Below are positions 12,001 to 19,496 of a DNA stretch of 35,845 nucleotides, in pieces. This DNA comes from a virus. A program made the translations under genes and the position numbers. Below the pieces are notes generated by a model. The model saw nothing but the letters and a program-made list of their open reading frames with translations, made no database searches and was not told the DNA's origin. Positions within the stretch are counted from its first letter, which is position 1. Every line of letters begins with the position of its first letter. The stretch covers positions 1 to 35,845 of IMG/VR virus record IMGVR_UViG_3300009182_000009; one strand, given 5' to 3'.

Positions 12001-12480
12001 ATGGCAAAAAAGAAAGCCATAGCAACCATTCCTCCCAAGCCCATCGGGAGACCGTCATCGTTCACTCCAGAAATCGCACAAGAGATCTGCCAGAAGATCG
12101 GTGATGGTCTCTCTTTACGGGATATTTGCTCGGAAGCAGGCATGCCTTCTAGGCAAGCAGTCAATCGGTGGCTGCATGAAAACGAAAACTTTCGTTACCA
12201 ATACGCACATGCCCGTGAGCTACAGATTCAGCACTATGCCGACGAGATTCTCCAGATTGCCAATGACGGCAGGAATGATTGGATGATTAGGGAGGATGCC
12301 AAGACCGGACATCAGTCAACCGTACCCAATACCGACCACATCCAGAGATCCAAGCTACGGGTGGACACCTACAAGTGGCTGCTCGGCAAGCTCGCTCCCA
12401 AGGTCTTCGGGGACAAGGTGGAGGTGGAGCAGACGGGTAGGGTAAAAATCAACATAAAGATCGGTGGAGACTGTAACTGA
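12001..12480 (+). CDS. terS: Terminase small subunit
   Basis: This 159-residue protein has a basic N-terminus followed by GRPSSFTPEIAQEICQKIGD and GLSLRDICSEAGMPSRQAV..WL, an HTH typical of Sf6-like TerS DNA-recognition domains. The helical part YQYAHARELQIQHYADEILQ and the end KWLLGKLAPKVFGDKVE close the family pattern. It binds the packaging site and delivers DNA to TerL, whose gene overlaps its 3' end by 17 bases. It is the first gene of the morphogenesis block. Confidence 0.9.
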   Translation: MAKKKAIATIPPKPIGRPSSFTPEIAQEICQKIGDGLSLRDICSEAGMPSRQAVNRWLHENENFRYQYAHARELQIQHYADEILQIANDGRNDWMIREDAKTGHQSTVPNTDHIQRSKLRVDTYKWLLGKLAPKVFGDKVEVEQTGRVKINIKIGGDCN

Positions 12481-13783
12481 TCTCATTGAGGCAGACATGG
12501 AGGTCTCCCCTCGCAAGCAGTTTCGTGCCTTCCTTGAGCGAAAGCAGAGGTTTGCAATTTTGGTCTGCCATCGACGGGCAGGGAAGACCGTTGCCTGCAT
12601 CCAAGACATGATCCACCAGGTGCTGACCCACCCCAGGCAGGATCCTCCGGTTCGTGCTGCCATGATCGCACCCACCTACTCCCAGGTGAAAGACATCTCC
12701 TGGTCGCAACTCAAGCGATATGTGGAGAAGATCCCCAAGGTGAAGATCACCGAGGCAGATCTGACGGTGACATTCCCGAATGGGGCAGTGATCAAGCTGC
12801 TATCGGGTGAGAACTTTGAGCGAATTAGAGGCACATTCATGGATCTGGTGGTGATTGATGAGATGGCAGACATCCCTGCCTCCGCATGGCATTCAGTTAT
12901 CCGACCCTGCTTGGCAGACTACCAGGGCAAGGCAGTCATTATTGGAACTCCCAAGGGCAGGAACATCTTTTGGCGAATGTGGCAAGAGGCACTGAACGAT
13001 CCAGAATGGTACACGATGCTCCTCACGGCAGATGAGAGTGGTCTCATTGCACCGGAGGAGTTGGCAGCAATCAAACGAGGCACACCGGAGCATGTGTATG
13101 AGCAGGAATTCAATTGTTCCTTTGCCGTCTCACGCATCGGGGCAATTTACTCCCGTGCCTTGGAGACTGCCCGAAACGAGAAGAGGGTGAGTAACGACAT
13201 CCTCTGGCACAAGGAGTCTCCGGTCTACACGGCATGGGATGTGGGTGGAGCCAACAACCAGAGGGTGTGGTGCTTTCAAGTCATCGGTGACCGGATCGTG
13301 ATGCTCCAGTGTCTCTTTGGGGATCATGCCTGTGCCACCCCTGCCGATTGGGTGGCGAGGCTCAAGGGGATTCAGTACCAGTTCGGGTGTCATCTGATCC
13401 CCCACGATGCCCAGACCCGCAACGGATCCCTGTGGGAGGGAAATCTGCTCACTGCTGGTCTGGTCAATATCTCCGGTGTCAACAGGCAGCACAATGTGTG
13501 GGACGGCATCAACCTGGCACTCGACGCATTCCCACGGGTCTCTTTCAACCAGGACGGGTGTGCCGATGGTCTGGACTCGCTTGACAACTACCATGCCAAG
13601 GAAATGAGGGACGGGGTGAGTGTGCAGGAGGTTCCGGTACACGATCACTCCTCCCATGCAGCCGATGCCTTTTCACTGGCATTCCAGGGTCTCAAGCAGG
13701 GTCTCATCATTGATCGCACCCACATCCCACGCACCGCATTCCGTCAACACTTTGGGATGAGGCAGAAGTTTGCCAACCGATGA
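12464..13783 (+). CDS. terL: Terminase large subunit
   Basis: The protein has 439 residues from GTG 12464; ATG 12497, with GAGG five bases upstream, is an alternative giving 428. The ATPase domain has Walker A CHRRAGKT with K41, Walker B LVVID132-E133, and motif III-like AVIIGTPKGRN. The nuclease domain has D259 in YTAWDVGG, QYQFGCHLIPHDAQTR, and D401 in SSHAADAFSLAF, the RNase H-like acidic residues. It is the packaging motor and headful/cos nuclease. Length fits podovirus TerL proteins. No intein or intron is visible. Confidence 0.93.
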   Translation: METVTDLIEADMEVSPRKQFRAFLERKQRFAILVCHRRAGKTVACIQDMIHQVLTHPRQDPPVRAAMIAPTYSQVKDISWSQLKRYVEKIPKVKITEADLTVTFPNGAVIKLLSGENFERIRGTFMDLVVIDEMADIPASAWHSVIRPCLADYQGKAVIIGTPKGRNIFWRMWQEALNDPEWYTMLLTADESGLIAPEELAAIKRGTPEHVYEQEFNCSFAVSRIGAIYSRALETARNEKRVSNDILWHKESPVYTAWDVGGANNQRVWCFQVIGDRIVMLQCLFGDHACATPADWVARLKGIQYQFGCHLIPHDAQTRNGSLWEGNLLTAGLVNISGVNRQHNVWDGINLALDAFPRVSFNQDGCADGLDSLDNYHAKEMRDGVSVQEVPVHDHSSHAADAFSLAFQGLKQGLIIDRTHIPRTAFRQHFGMRQKFANR

Positions 13784-14139
13784 GACCCGTCGAAAGAGCA
13801 GCAGCAGTCTATCAGAAGGAGAAATGTGCCAGGACATTTGCCGAGGATCTGGAGGCACATCTCATGCACGGGTTTGTGTATTCTGATGAGAACCTTTTCT
13901 ACATGGCACGACCCGTATCCCATGACGCAATGGGAGATGATATCGTCAACCCCTGGCACAACACCTGGGATACACCACCCGACATGTGGCATGTCTACCT
14001 TTACTCCGGTGCATTGGTGGACTTGGCAATGTACGCACCTAACAAATACAAGTATGCATCTTTTGAACGAAATAACATCTTGCGTCGATATGAGTGGGAT
14101 GTTATCTGGAGGAAATGCGTGAAATCTTTTCGTTCATAA
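13780..14139 (+). CDS. Conserved hypothetical protein between terminase and portal
   Basis: This 119-residue protein starts in ATGA overlap with terL. It is aromatic-rich and contains FAEDLEAHLMHGFVYSDENL, FYMARPV and DMWHVYLYSGALVDL. Proteins with a FAEDLxAHLxHGxVxxxP-type motif occur at this position in other podovirus-like genomes; the function is unknown. Likely a packaging accessory or minor head factor by location only. Confidence 0.65.
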   Translation: MRPVERAAAVYQKEKCARTFAEDLEAHLMHGFVYSDENLFYMARPVSHDAMGDDIVNPWHNTWDTPPDMWHVYLYSGALVDLAMYAPNKYKYASFERNNILRRYEWDVIWRKCVKSFRS

Positions 14140-14519
14140 TCAATGGATTAACCCCAGAGTTGGCAATTGCTGGAGGTGTCCCGTTTCCTCCTGTCAAGCG
14201 TGATGAAAAGCCCGATCTTCTAGTTGCTAAAGGTGGCAATTTCTTTGGCAATATTGGGAAATGGTTTAGTGGTGGCAGTCATAGCAATCAGAACTACGGC
14301 AATTACACGCCACCACCAGCACCTCCGGTTCCACCTCCAACTCCACCTCCACCACCTCCACCACAATTGGCGACACCCACGCAAATCAATTCTGGAGCAG
14401 CCGAGGCAGGATACCAGGCACAAAAAGACAATGCCAACAAGTATGGTTTCCGTTCGACGATGTTGCAGTCAGCAATTAACCCTGCGACCGGATCCGGTTC
14501 TTTGCTAGGCACAAACTAG
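14115..14519 (+). CDS. Proline-rich small protein upstream of portal
   Basis: The protein has about 134 residues from ATG 14115; a GTG at 14094 would add seven. GGAGG lies at 14108-14112, unusually close to the ATG. The middle is Gly/Asn-rich (GGNFFGNIGKWFSGGSHSN), followed by an almost pure proline tract (residues about 66-86, PPPAPPVPPPTPPPPPPP). The end (AEAGYQAQKDNANKYGFRST, then LLGTN) matches a short conserved tail seen in podovirus proteins next to the portal (R-x-ST-x-L...SLLG). It probably is a minor virion or head-tail accessory protein. Confidence 0.65.
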   Translation: MREIFSFIINGLTPELAIAGGVPFPPVKRDEKPDLLVAKGGNFFGNIGKWFSGGSHSNQNYGNYTPPPAPPVPPPTPPPPPPPQLATPTQINSGAAEAGYQAQKDNANKYGFRSTMLQSAINPATGSGSLLGTN

Positions 14520-14522
14520 GGT

Positions 14523-16289
14523 ATGGCATCCACCAAGCAGGCTATGCCCAATGGTGGCATCACACCACCGGATGACGAAGAATCCGAGGTGTACAGCAAA
14601 AAGGATCACACCAAGATTGTGACCGAAATCACCGCACGGTGGTCGCAGATGGATGCTGATCGGTCGTACTGGATGGGTCAGTGGCAGAAATTAGCCGACT
14701 ACATCATGCCTCGCAGGAGCAGTGTTCTCAACAACACGACCACTCCCACAGGGTGGAAAGAGGCACTGCTCTTTGACACCACGGCAATGAGGGCAAATCA
14801 ACTCAACGCCAGTGGCAGTGCATCCTACATAACCCCTGCCAACACCAGGTGGTTTTCCTACGACCCACCGGACAACCTGGAAGCTGCTGATGGGGTGGCA
14901 GAGTATTTTGGAAAGGTCACCGAGATCGTCTACGAGCAACTGGCATCCAGCAATTTCTACTCGGTCTGCCATGAGCATTACCTGGATCGTTCCTGCTACG
15001 GCACGGCAGTGCTGTTTGTGGAACCCTCTGACACCCAGGCACTGAACTTTTCTTCATTTGATGTGGGTACATTTGCAATCAGCAAAAACCACTTGGGCTA
15101 CATCGATACCATGTTCCGCAAGATCCAGATGTCGGTTCGCAATCTCGTGGACAAGTTCGGCATTGAGAATGTTTCAGATTCCACACGCACGGCATACAAC
15201 AATGCCAATGGCAAGAACCTCGACCAGAAGGTCAATGTGATCCATGCCATCTACCCCCGACCCGACTCGGATCGGGACAAGGGTAAGATGGATGGAGAGA
15301 ACAAGGAAATCGGATCGGTCTGGATCGAATTGGATTCAAAGCACTGCTTGAAGAATTCCGGTTACGACGAGCAACCCTTCTTTTGCAGCCGATACTACAC
15401 CTGGCAGGATGCCCCTTACGGGTACGGTCCTGGATGGATTGCCTTGGCAGACATTCGCCAGTGCCAGCACATCCAGAAGAACCTGGATGCCATCGCAGAA
15501 CTCCTAGCGTACCCACGATTGCTTGTCCCAGAGAACATGGAGGGGGCAGTCGAGATGGGTTCAGGAGGCATCACCTACTTCAACCCTGCCGATAGTTCTG
15601 CCATCCCCCGTGAATGGGCAACGGTGGGGCGAACCGAGGGGCTGCTGGAGAGGCTCAAGGAGAAGCAGGATGCCATCAATGATGCCTTCATGGTTCCCCT
15701 GTTTTCCATGTTCGCACAGCAGGAGCAGAACTCACCGAACCGGATGACTGCCACCGAGGTTCGTGCGAGAGAAGCAGAGAAACTGCTCTCTTTCTCCCCT
15801 GCATTCTCACGACTCTCCAGTGAAATGCTCACTCCCCTGCTCAAGAGGGTCTACGGTCTGTGCATTCGCCAGGGACTCTTCCCAGAACTTCCCCAGGCAC
15901 TCATCCAAATTGCACCCGATGGCACTCCGGTCTCACCGGAACCCAAGATTCAGTACAGCAGCAGACTCGCACTTGCAGTGAAGGCAATGGAAGTCAGTGC
16001 CGTGGACGCAACAATGGCACGGGCAGGGCAACTTCTGCAACTCACCCAGGACTTCTCGGTCACCGACAACCTGGATGCCGATAAAATCCTTCGTGAGAGT
16101 GCCATGTCGGAGGGTCTTGACCCAGAGTTCCTGCGTACTTCCGAGCAGATGGCACAAATGCGTCAGCAACGCATGGAGGCACAGCAGGCAGCAGCACAGC
16201 AGCAGATGCAACAGCACCTTGCCGACACGGCATCCAAGCTAGGAAGCATCAAGCAGGATGCTGCCATTAACCAACCCATGATGGGATGA
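14523..16289 (+). CDS. Portal (head-tail connector) protein, T7 gp8-like
   Basis: This 588-residue protein has the T7-type connector plan (PF12236): RWSQMDADRSYWMGQWQKLA, DYIMPRR, then FDTTAMRANQLNASG and MTPANTRWF-like SYITPANTRWFSYDPPD. The central wing has SFDVGTFAISKNHLGYIDT and VYR-x-x-M-like MFRKIQMSVRNLVDKFG. A C-terminal crown with a Gln/Ala-rich coiled tail (QMRQQRMEAQQAAAQQQMQQ) ends the protein. Twelve copies form the portal ring at one capsid vertex. It matches the usual connector length of 500-600 residues. Confidence 0.92.
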   Translation: MASTKQAMPNGGITPPDDEESEVYSKKDHTKIVTEITARWSQMDADRSYWMGQWQKLADYIMPRRSSVLNNTTTPTGWKEALLFDTTAMRANQLNASGSASYITPANTRWFSYDPPDNLEAADGVAEYFGKVTEIVYEQLASSNFYSVCHEHYLDRSCYGTAVLFVEPSDTQALNFSSFDVGTFAISKNHLGYIDTMFRKIQMSVRNLVDKFGIENVSDSTRTAYNNANGKNLDQKVNVIHAIYPRPDSDRDKGKMDGENKEIGSVWIELDSKHCLKNSGYDEQPFFCSRYYTWQDAPYGYGPGWIALADIRQCQHIQKNLDAIAELLAYPRLLVPENMEGAVEMGSGGITYFNPADSSAIPREWATVGRTEGLLERLKEKQDAINDAFMVPLFSMFAQQEQNSPNRMTATEVRAREAEKLLSFSPAFSRLSSEMLTPLLKRVYGLCIRQGLFPELPQALIQIAPDGTPVSPEPKIQYSSRLALAVKAMEVSAVDATMARAGQLLQLTQDFSVTDNLDADKILRESAMSEGLDPEFLRTSEQMAQMRQQRMEAQQAAAQQQMQQHLADTASKLGSIKQDAAINQPMMG

Positions 16290-16540
16290 ACGAAAAACAA
16301 AGAACCGCAGACTCCTACTGCATCTTCTCTTCGCCTCAAGGCGAACTGGTGATGAAGGATTTGGAAAGCAAATTCGGAACCAATGCCCCTGCATTCATCA
16401 AGAACGAGGATGGCAGTTACTGCCAACTCCATGCAGCCATTCGGGACGGTCAACGCAGTGTCATTTTACACCTCACTCATGCACACCAACGAACCCACCA
16501 AGCCAACCAGGAAGCCAAGGCAACCCAAGCAATCCGATAA
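16286..16540 (+). CDS. Bbp19-like small morphogenesis-region protein
   Basis: This 84-residue protein starts in ATGA overlap with the portal stop. It includes IFSSPQGELVMKDLESKFG, then AAIRDGQRSVILHL, the pattern F.s.p.G..vL.dL...f and (a/r)..eGqR.vvlhI found in Bbp19-type proteins encoded between portal and scaffold genes in podovirus-like genomes. The role is unknown. Confidence 0.7.
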   Translation: MNEKQRTADSYCIFSSPQGELVMKDLESKFGTNAPAFIKNEDGSYCQLHAAIRDGQRSVILHLTHAHQRTHQANQEAKATQAIR

Positions 16541-16664
16541 GACTCCCCCACCGGAGTTCAATCCGTGGCTTGGAGATCTGGATCCTGCCTACATCCAGTG
16601 GTTCAAGGAGAACCACACCGAGGAAGAAATCAAGGAACGCTACCTGGATCGTATCCCCCTCTAA
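16479..16664 (+). CDS. 61-residue hypothetical protein
   Basis: I chose ATG 16479, which overlaps the preceding gene by 62 bases. Earlier in-frame starts would overlap it further with improbable sequence. The N-terminus is basic and Pro-rich (KPTRKPRQPKQ). The C-terminus is acidic and helical (DPAYIQWFKENHTEEEIKER). There is no family match. It lies directly before the scaffold gene. Confidence 0.55.
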   Translation: MHTNEPTKPTRKPRQPKQSDKTPPPEFNPWLGDLDPAYIQWFKENHTEEEIKERYLDRIPL

Positions 16665-16681
16665 TTTTGCCATGAGGTGGC

Positions 16682-17581
16682 ATGCCACCTCTCCACTCTA
16701 TGGAAGAAACCACAGCACCAGCAGTCTCCGACAACTCTGCACCCGTTGCAGAATCGGGGAGTTCACAGGGGAGCATGCTTGCCACCCCTACACCGACACC
16801 GGAATCCGCTACCACAAGCACCGGATTCCTTAACGAAAAGGGGGAGTTCTCCCAAGGGTGGATTGACCGTCTGCCCAAGGAGTACCAAGAGAACGCAGCA
16901 CAGTACGCAAACTTCAAGGATCTGCCGTCACTGCTCAAATCCTACTCGCATGCCCAGAAGATGCTCGGAGGCAAGGCGAATGCCGTGCAGATCCCTGGGG
17001 AGGATGCCACACCGGAGGAACGCACCGAGTTCTTCCGAAAGATTGGAGTGCCAGAGGATGTCAAGGAGTACTCGGTCAAGCCAAGCAACCTACCGGAGGG
17101 TGCTGCTTGGGACACCGATGCCATTGGCAAGTTCAATGAGATCGCCCATGCCAACGGGGTCACTCCCAAGGCAATGGAACAAATCGTTTCTGCCTATGCC
17201 GAGTACGCAACGGTCATGACCGAGAAGGCACAACTCGCAGAAAAAGCACAGAACGATGCCAACCGCAAGGCACTGGCAGATGAGTGGGGTGCGAAGTACG
17301 ACAGCAACCTAGCACTCGCTAAACGGGCAGCACAATCCGTTGGTGCGGATCTCAATTCCCCTGGGTTCTCGGATCCCGCAGTGGTCAAGGCATTCCAGAG
17401 GCTTGCTTCCCACATCAGTGATGACCGTCTGGTCACCTCCGATTCCCCTGCCACGCAGCAAATCGGCAGGGCAAGGGCAATGTCGATCATGCGGGACGAG
17501 AGTAACCCCCTCTATGCCAAGTACAGGGCAGGAGACCCAGACACGGCACGACTTGTGACTGATCTGCTCAAGCAGGGTTAA
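16682..17581 (+). CDS. Capsid scaffolding / assembly protein, T7 gp9-like
   Basis: The protein has 299 residues from ATG 16682, with GAGG four bases upstream; ATG 16700 is an alternative. A disordered acidic Ser/Thr/Pro N-terminus is followed by WIDRLPKEYQENAAQYANFK and DLPSLLKSYSHAQKMLGGKA. Next come EDATPEERTEFFRKIGVPED, and a long helical region typical of phage scaffold proteins (AYAEYATVMTEKAQLAEKAQ). It guides assembly of the major capsid protein encoded downstream and is lost on maturation. Its stop lies inside the first copy of a 15-bp direct repeat. Confidence 0.86.
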   Translation: MPPLHSMEETTAPAVSDNSAPVAESGSSQGSMLATPTPTPESATTSTGFLNEKGEFSQGWIDRLPKEYQENAAQYANFKDLPSLLKSYSHAQKMLGGKANAVQIPGEDATPEERTEFFRKIGVPEDVKEYSVKPSNLPEGAAWDTDAIGKFNEIAHANGVTPKAMEQIVSAYAEYATVMTEKAQLAEKAQNDANRKALADEWGAKYDSNLALAKRAAQSVGADLNSPGFSDPAVVKAFQRLASHISDDRLVTSDSPATQQIGRARAMSIMRDESNPLYAKYRAGDPDTARLVTDLLKQG

Positions 17582-17622
17582 CACAACTATTCTAGGCTCA
17601 AGCCGACTTAACACAACGATTC
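17578..17622 (+). repeat. 15-bp direct repeat, 30 bp apart
   Basis: TTAACACAAC(T)ATTC at 17578-17592 and TTAACACAAC(G)ATTC at 17608-17622 differ at one base and start 30 bp apart, close to three helical turns. The first copy contains the scaffold stop codon. They sit immediately upstream of a terminator hairpin and could bind an antiterminator or regulator, or reflect a small duplication. Confidence 0.6.
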
Positions 17623-17625
17623 AAA

Positions 17626-17660
17626 ACCCTCACCTGGGGAGACCTGGGTGGGGGTCTTTT
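17626..17660 (+). terminator. Rho-independent terminator after scaffold gene
   Basis: A 10-bp stem (17626-17635 with 17646-17655, eight Watson-Crick and two G-T pairs) closes a 10-nt loop and is followed by CTTTT. It should end or attenuate transcription from the packaging block before the capsid gene, allowing separate capsid expression from the downstream promoter. Confidence 0.75.
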
Positions 17661-17720
17661 CGTGTACACGAACTGGCAGGAACTAAACATGTCGATGTTT
17701 TATGTTTACACAATCGACAT
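17661..17720. promoter_or_regulatory. Palindrome CGTGTACACG and 8-bp inverted repeat
   Basis: CGTGTACACG (17661-17670) is a perfect 10-bp palindrome directly after the terminator. ATGTCGAT (17689-17696) and ATCGACAT (17713-17720) form a perfect 8-bp inverted repeat with a 16-nt loop. No gene covers this stretch apart from a possible 23-codon hydrophobic ORF (17689-17760). The dyads are plausible binding sites for a host or phage regulator of capsid transcription. Confidence 0.55.
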
Positions 17721-17748
17721 ATTTCTTTGCACATTCTCAAATTTATTG

Positions 17749-17799
17749 TTGACCAGTTAGGTTAGTACCCTTACATCGCACCTAACGGCACATGTTAGG
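17749..17799 (+). promoter_or_regulatory. Candidate capsid promoter with overlapping dyads
   Basis: TTGACC (17749-17754) is a good -35 element. TACATC (17772-17777) is a moderate -10 at 17 bp. GTTAGGT (17756-17762) in the spacer and ACCTAAC (17780-17786) just beyond the -10 form a perfect 7-bp inverted repeat bracketing the -10. CCTAAC (17781-17786) can also pair with GTTAGG (17794-17799) as a leader hairpin. The remaining leader (17800-17921) is A/C-rich without gene or Shine-Dalgarno sequence, giving a long capsid 5' UTR of about 140 bases. Confidence 0.55.
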
Positions 17800-17921
17800 G
17801 ATAATCGAAAGACCCCGACCCATGTACTGCCAGACCACTGATCCGAGAGGGCAATCAAGTTGGAACTGGACACTCGTCAGTTCAACAACAACTCAAACAA
17901 CACCCCTTACTCACAAACATC

Positions 17922-18845
17922 ATGGCTAATCTCACCGCAATTCCCGACCACTTCGTAACGCAATTTGAACTCAATTGGTTGACCGCAGTTCAGCAAATCC
18001 AGGCTCGCATCAAGGATCGTGCCAAAGTTGTCGCCACCGAAGGACAGGCTCTTCGCCTCAATGTCTTCGGGACGACCAGCATGACCCAGGTCACCACCAA
18101 GAACGCTGCCACACCCAATGTGGACATCGCAATGCCTGCCCGTTGGGCATACCTCACCCCTTGGGAGACTTCCTCCCTTTTCGGTGAGTTTGACGAGCAG
18201 TTCCTCGGTCAAGTGGTTCTGCCGACATCCGATTGTATTGCTTCCCAGGCTGCTGCGTACAACCGTCTTGCCGACTCGACCCTCATCTCTGCTCTCACGG
18301 GCAATGCCACGGTCACCGACACGACAACACCAACGGTCTACACGATCAACAGTGCCACCACCACGGTTGCCCTGCCTTCGTCGCAGCAAGTCGGAGTTCA
18401 GTTCGGCAACAGTGGATCCAATGCCAACCTCACTATCGCAAAACTGCGTGAGGCAAAGCGGATCCTCGACTCCAACGAGGTTCCTGCTGATGGTCGTGTG
18501 CTGGTCATTTCCAGTGGCGAACTCGCAGCACTCCTCGGAACCACCGAGTACACCTCCAACCTCTTCAATTCCGTCCAGGCATTGGTGAATGGAGATGCCA
18601 CCCGATTCCTCGGATTCGATGTGGTTCGCAGCGAACTACTCGGAGTCACCGGAACCCCTGCGGTTCGTACGGTCATCGCTTACCACAAGGATATGGTGGC
18701 GTTTGCCAGTGGCAACCAGAAGAGCTACATGGATGTCCGTCCCGACATCTCCCATGCTCTCCAGGTGCGTTCGGTAGCGTCCCTCGGTGCGACCCGTCTC
18801 CAGGAGAAGGGTGTGGTCACCATCGCTTGCGACACAACCAAGTAG
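17922..18845 (+). CDS. Major capsid protein (Phage_capsid_2-like)
   Basis: This 307-residue protein follows the Phage_capsid_2 pattern: HFVTQFELNWLTAVQQIQAR, GQALRLNVFGTT, then TPNVDIAMPARWAYLTPWET. SSLFGEFDEQF with D-x-x-x-AAAYNRLADSTLISAL corresponds to the E-loop/spine region, and the central VALPSSQQVGVQFGNSG is followed by the P-domain/A-domain alternation (EAKRILDSNEVPADGRVLVI). It ends ARVLQ-like RSVASLGATRLQEKGVVTIA. It has its own promoter region upstream and a strong terminator downstream, consistent with high expression. No Shine-Dalgarno sequence precedes ATG (leader ACAAACATC). Confidence 0.9.
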   Translation: MANLTAIPDHFVTQFELNWLTAVQQIQARIKDRAKVVATEGQALRLNVFGTTSMTQVTTKNAATPNVDIAMPARWAYLTPWETSSLFGEFDEQFLGQVVLPTSDCIASQAAAYNRLADSTLISALTGNATVTDTTTPTVYTINSATTTVALPSSQQVGVQFGNSGSNANLTIAKLREAKRILDSNEVPADGRVLVISSGELAALLGTTEYTSNLFNSVQALVNGDATRFLGFDVVRSELLGVTGTPAVRTVIAYHKDMVAFASGNQKSYMDVRPDISHALQVRSVASLGATRLQEKGVVTIACDTTK

Positions 18846-18860
18846 TCAATCACTAGGACG

Positions 18861-18898
18861 GGGGGTGGTGGCTACATGCTGCCACCCCCTTTCTTTTA
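18861..18898 (+). terminator. Strong rho-independent terminator after capsid gene
   Basis: A 12-bp stem (18861-18872 with 18878-18889; ten Watson-Crick and two G-T pairs, GC-rich) with a 5-nt loop is followed by TTTCTTTT. It isolates the capsid message, but the tail genes downstream have no obvious new promoter, so partial read-through is likely and may set the capsid:tail ratio. Confidence 0.85.
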
Positions 18899-18911
18899 AT
18901 CATTACCCAAC

Positions 18912-19493
18912 ATGGATACCGTCACGATCTGCAATCTTGCCCTGGCACACATTGGTGACCAGAGCATCCTGTCGCTTGACGATCCATCCCAAGAGGCACG
19001 GTTTGCCAACCTCCTCTACGACCCGACCCGTCGAGAGGTTCTCCGGTCACACAACTGGAATTTCGCAGTGGCACTTGTGCAGTTACCGATGCTCACGGAC
19101 GCACCTCCATTTGATTGGACTTATGCGTACCAACTCCCAACCGATTATTTCAAACTGATCCAGGTCAATGCCTTTGGTTCCGAGCAGCCCACGCAAAACT
19201 ACGAGATCCAAGGCAGGATTCTGCTTTCCGATGTGGAAGAAGCAAAGATTTCCTATGTGCGGGACATCACCGATGCCAACTACTTTGACTCGGTCTTCAC
19301 CGAGGTGCTGTCACTCCGACTTGCAGCCCGACTTGCCAAGCCATTGGCAGGCAGCATGGATATCGCCACCCGTCTCAACCAGGAGTACAAGTACATGCTT
19401 GGAGAGGCGAGACGCATCGATGGTGTGGAAAACCAACTCCGCAGGAAACCCCTCTGGGTGAATTCTTCCCTGGTACAGTCAAGGATTGTCTAG
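18912..19493 (+). CDS. Tail tubular protein A-like (T7 gp11-like adaptor)
   Basis: This 193-residue protein is close to T7 gp11 in size (196). It shows the family opening ICNLALAHIGDQSILSLDDP, then FANLLYDPTRREVLRSHNWN (R-x-x-L-x-x-H-x-WNFA), the beta part (DWTYAYQLPTDYFKLIQV; EIQGRILLSDVEEAKISYV) and the helical end (LSLRLAARLAKPLAGS...YMLGEARRIDG). It forms the ring between portal and nozzle. The gene is three bases upstream of tail tube B. Confidence 0.9.
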   Translation: MDTVTICNLALAHIGDQSILSLDDPSQEARFANLLYDPTRREVLRSHNWNFAVALVQLPMLTDAPPFDWTYAYQLPTDYFKLIQVNAFGSEQPTQNYEIQGRILLSDVEEAKISYVRDITDANYFDSVFTEVLSLRLAARLAKPLAGSMDIATRLNQEYKYMLGEARRIDGVENQLRRKPLWVNSSLVQSRIV

Positions 19494-19496
19494 CCG

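Noticed and set aside
11522-12022. 166-codon frame on the + strand
   Set aside because: It is a shadow frame across the SSB-like gene and the terS leader, with Thr/Arg/Ser-rich composition. The 11560 frame ends in the SSB-type acidic tip and is clearly the real one.
17689-17760. 23-codon hydrophobic ORF preceded by AGGAA
   Set aside because: It might be a leader peptide, but it covers the 8-bp dyad and the -35 element and has no conserved feature. Too short to support without comparison.
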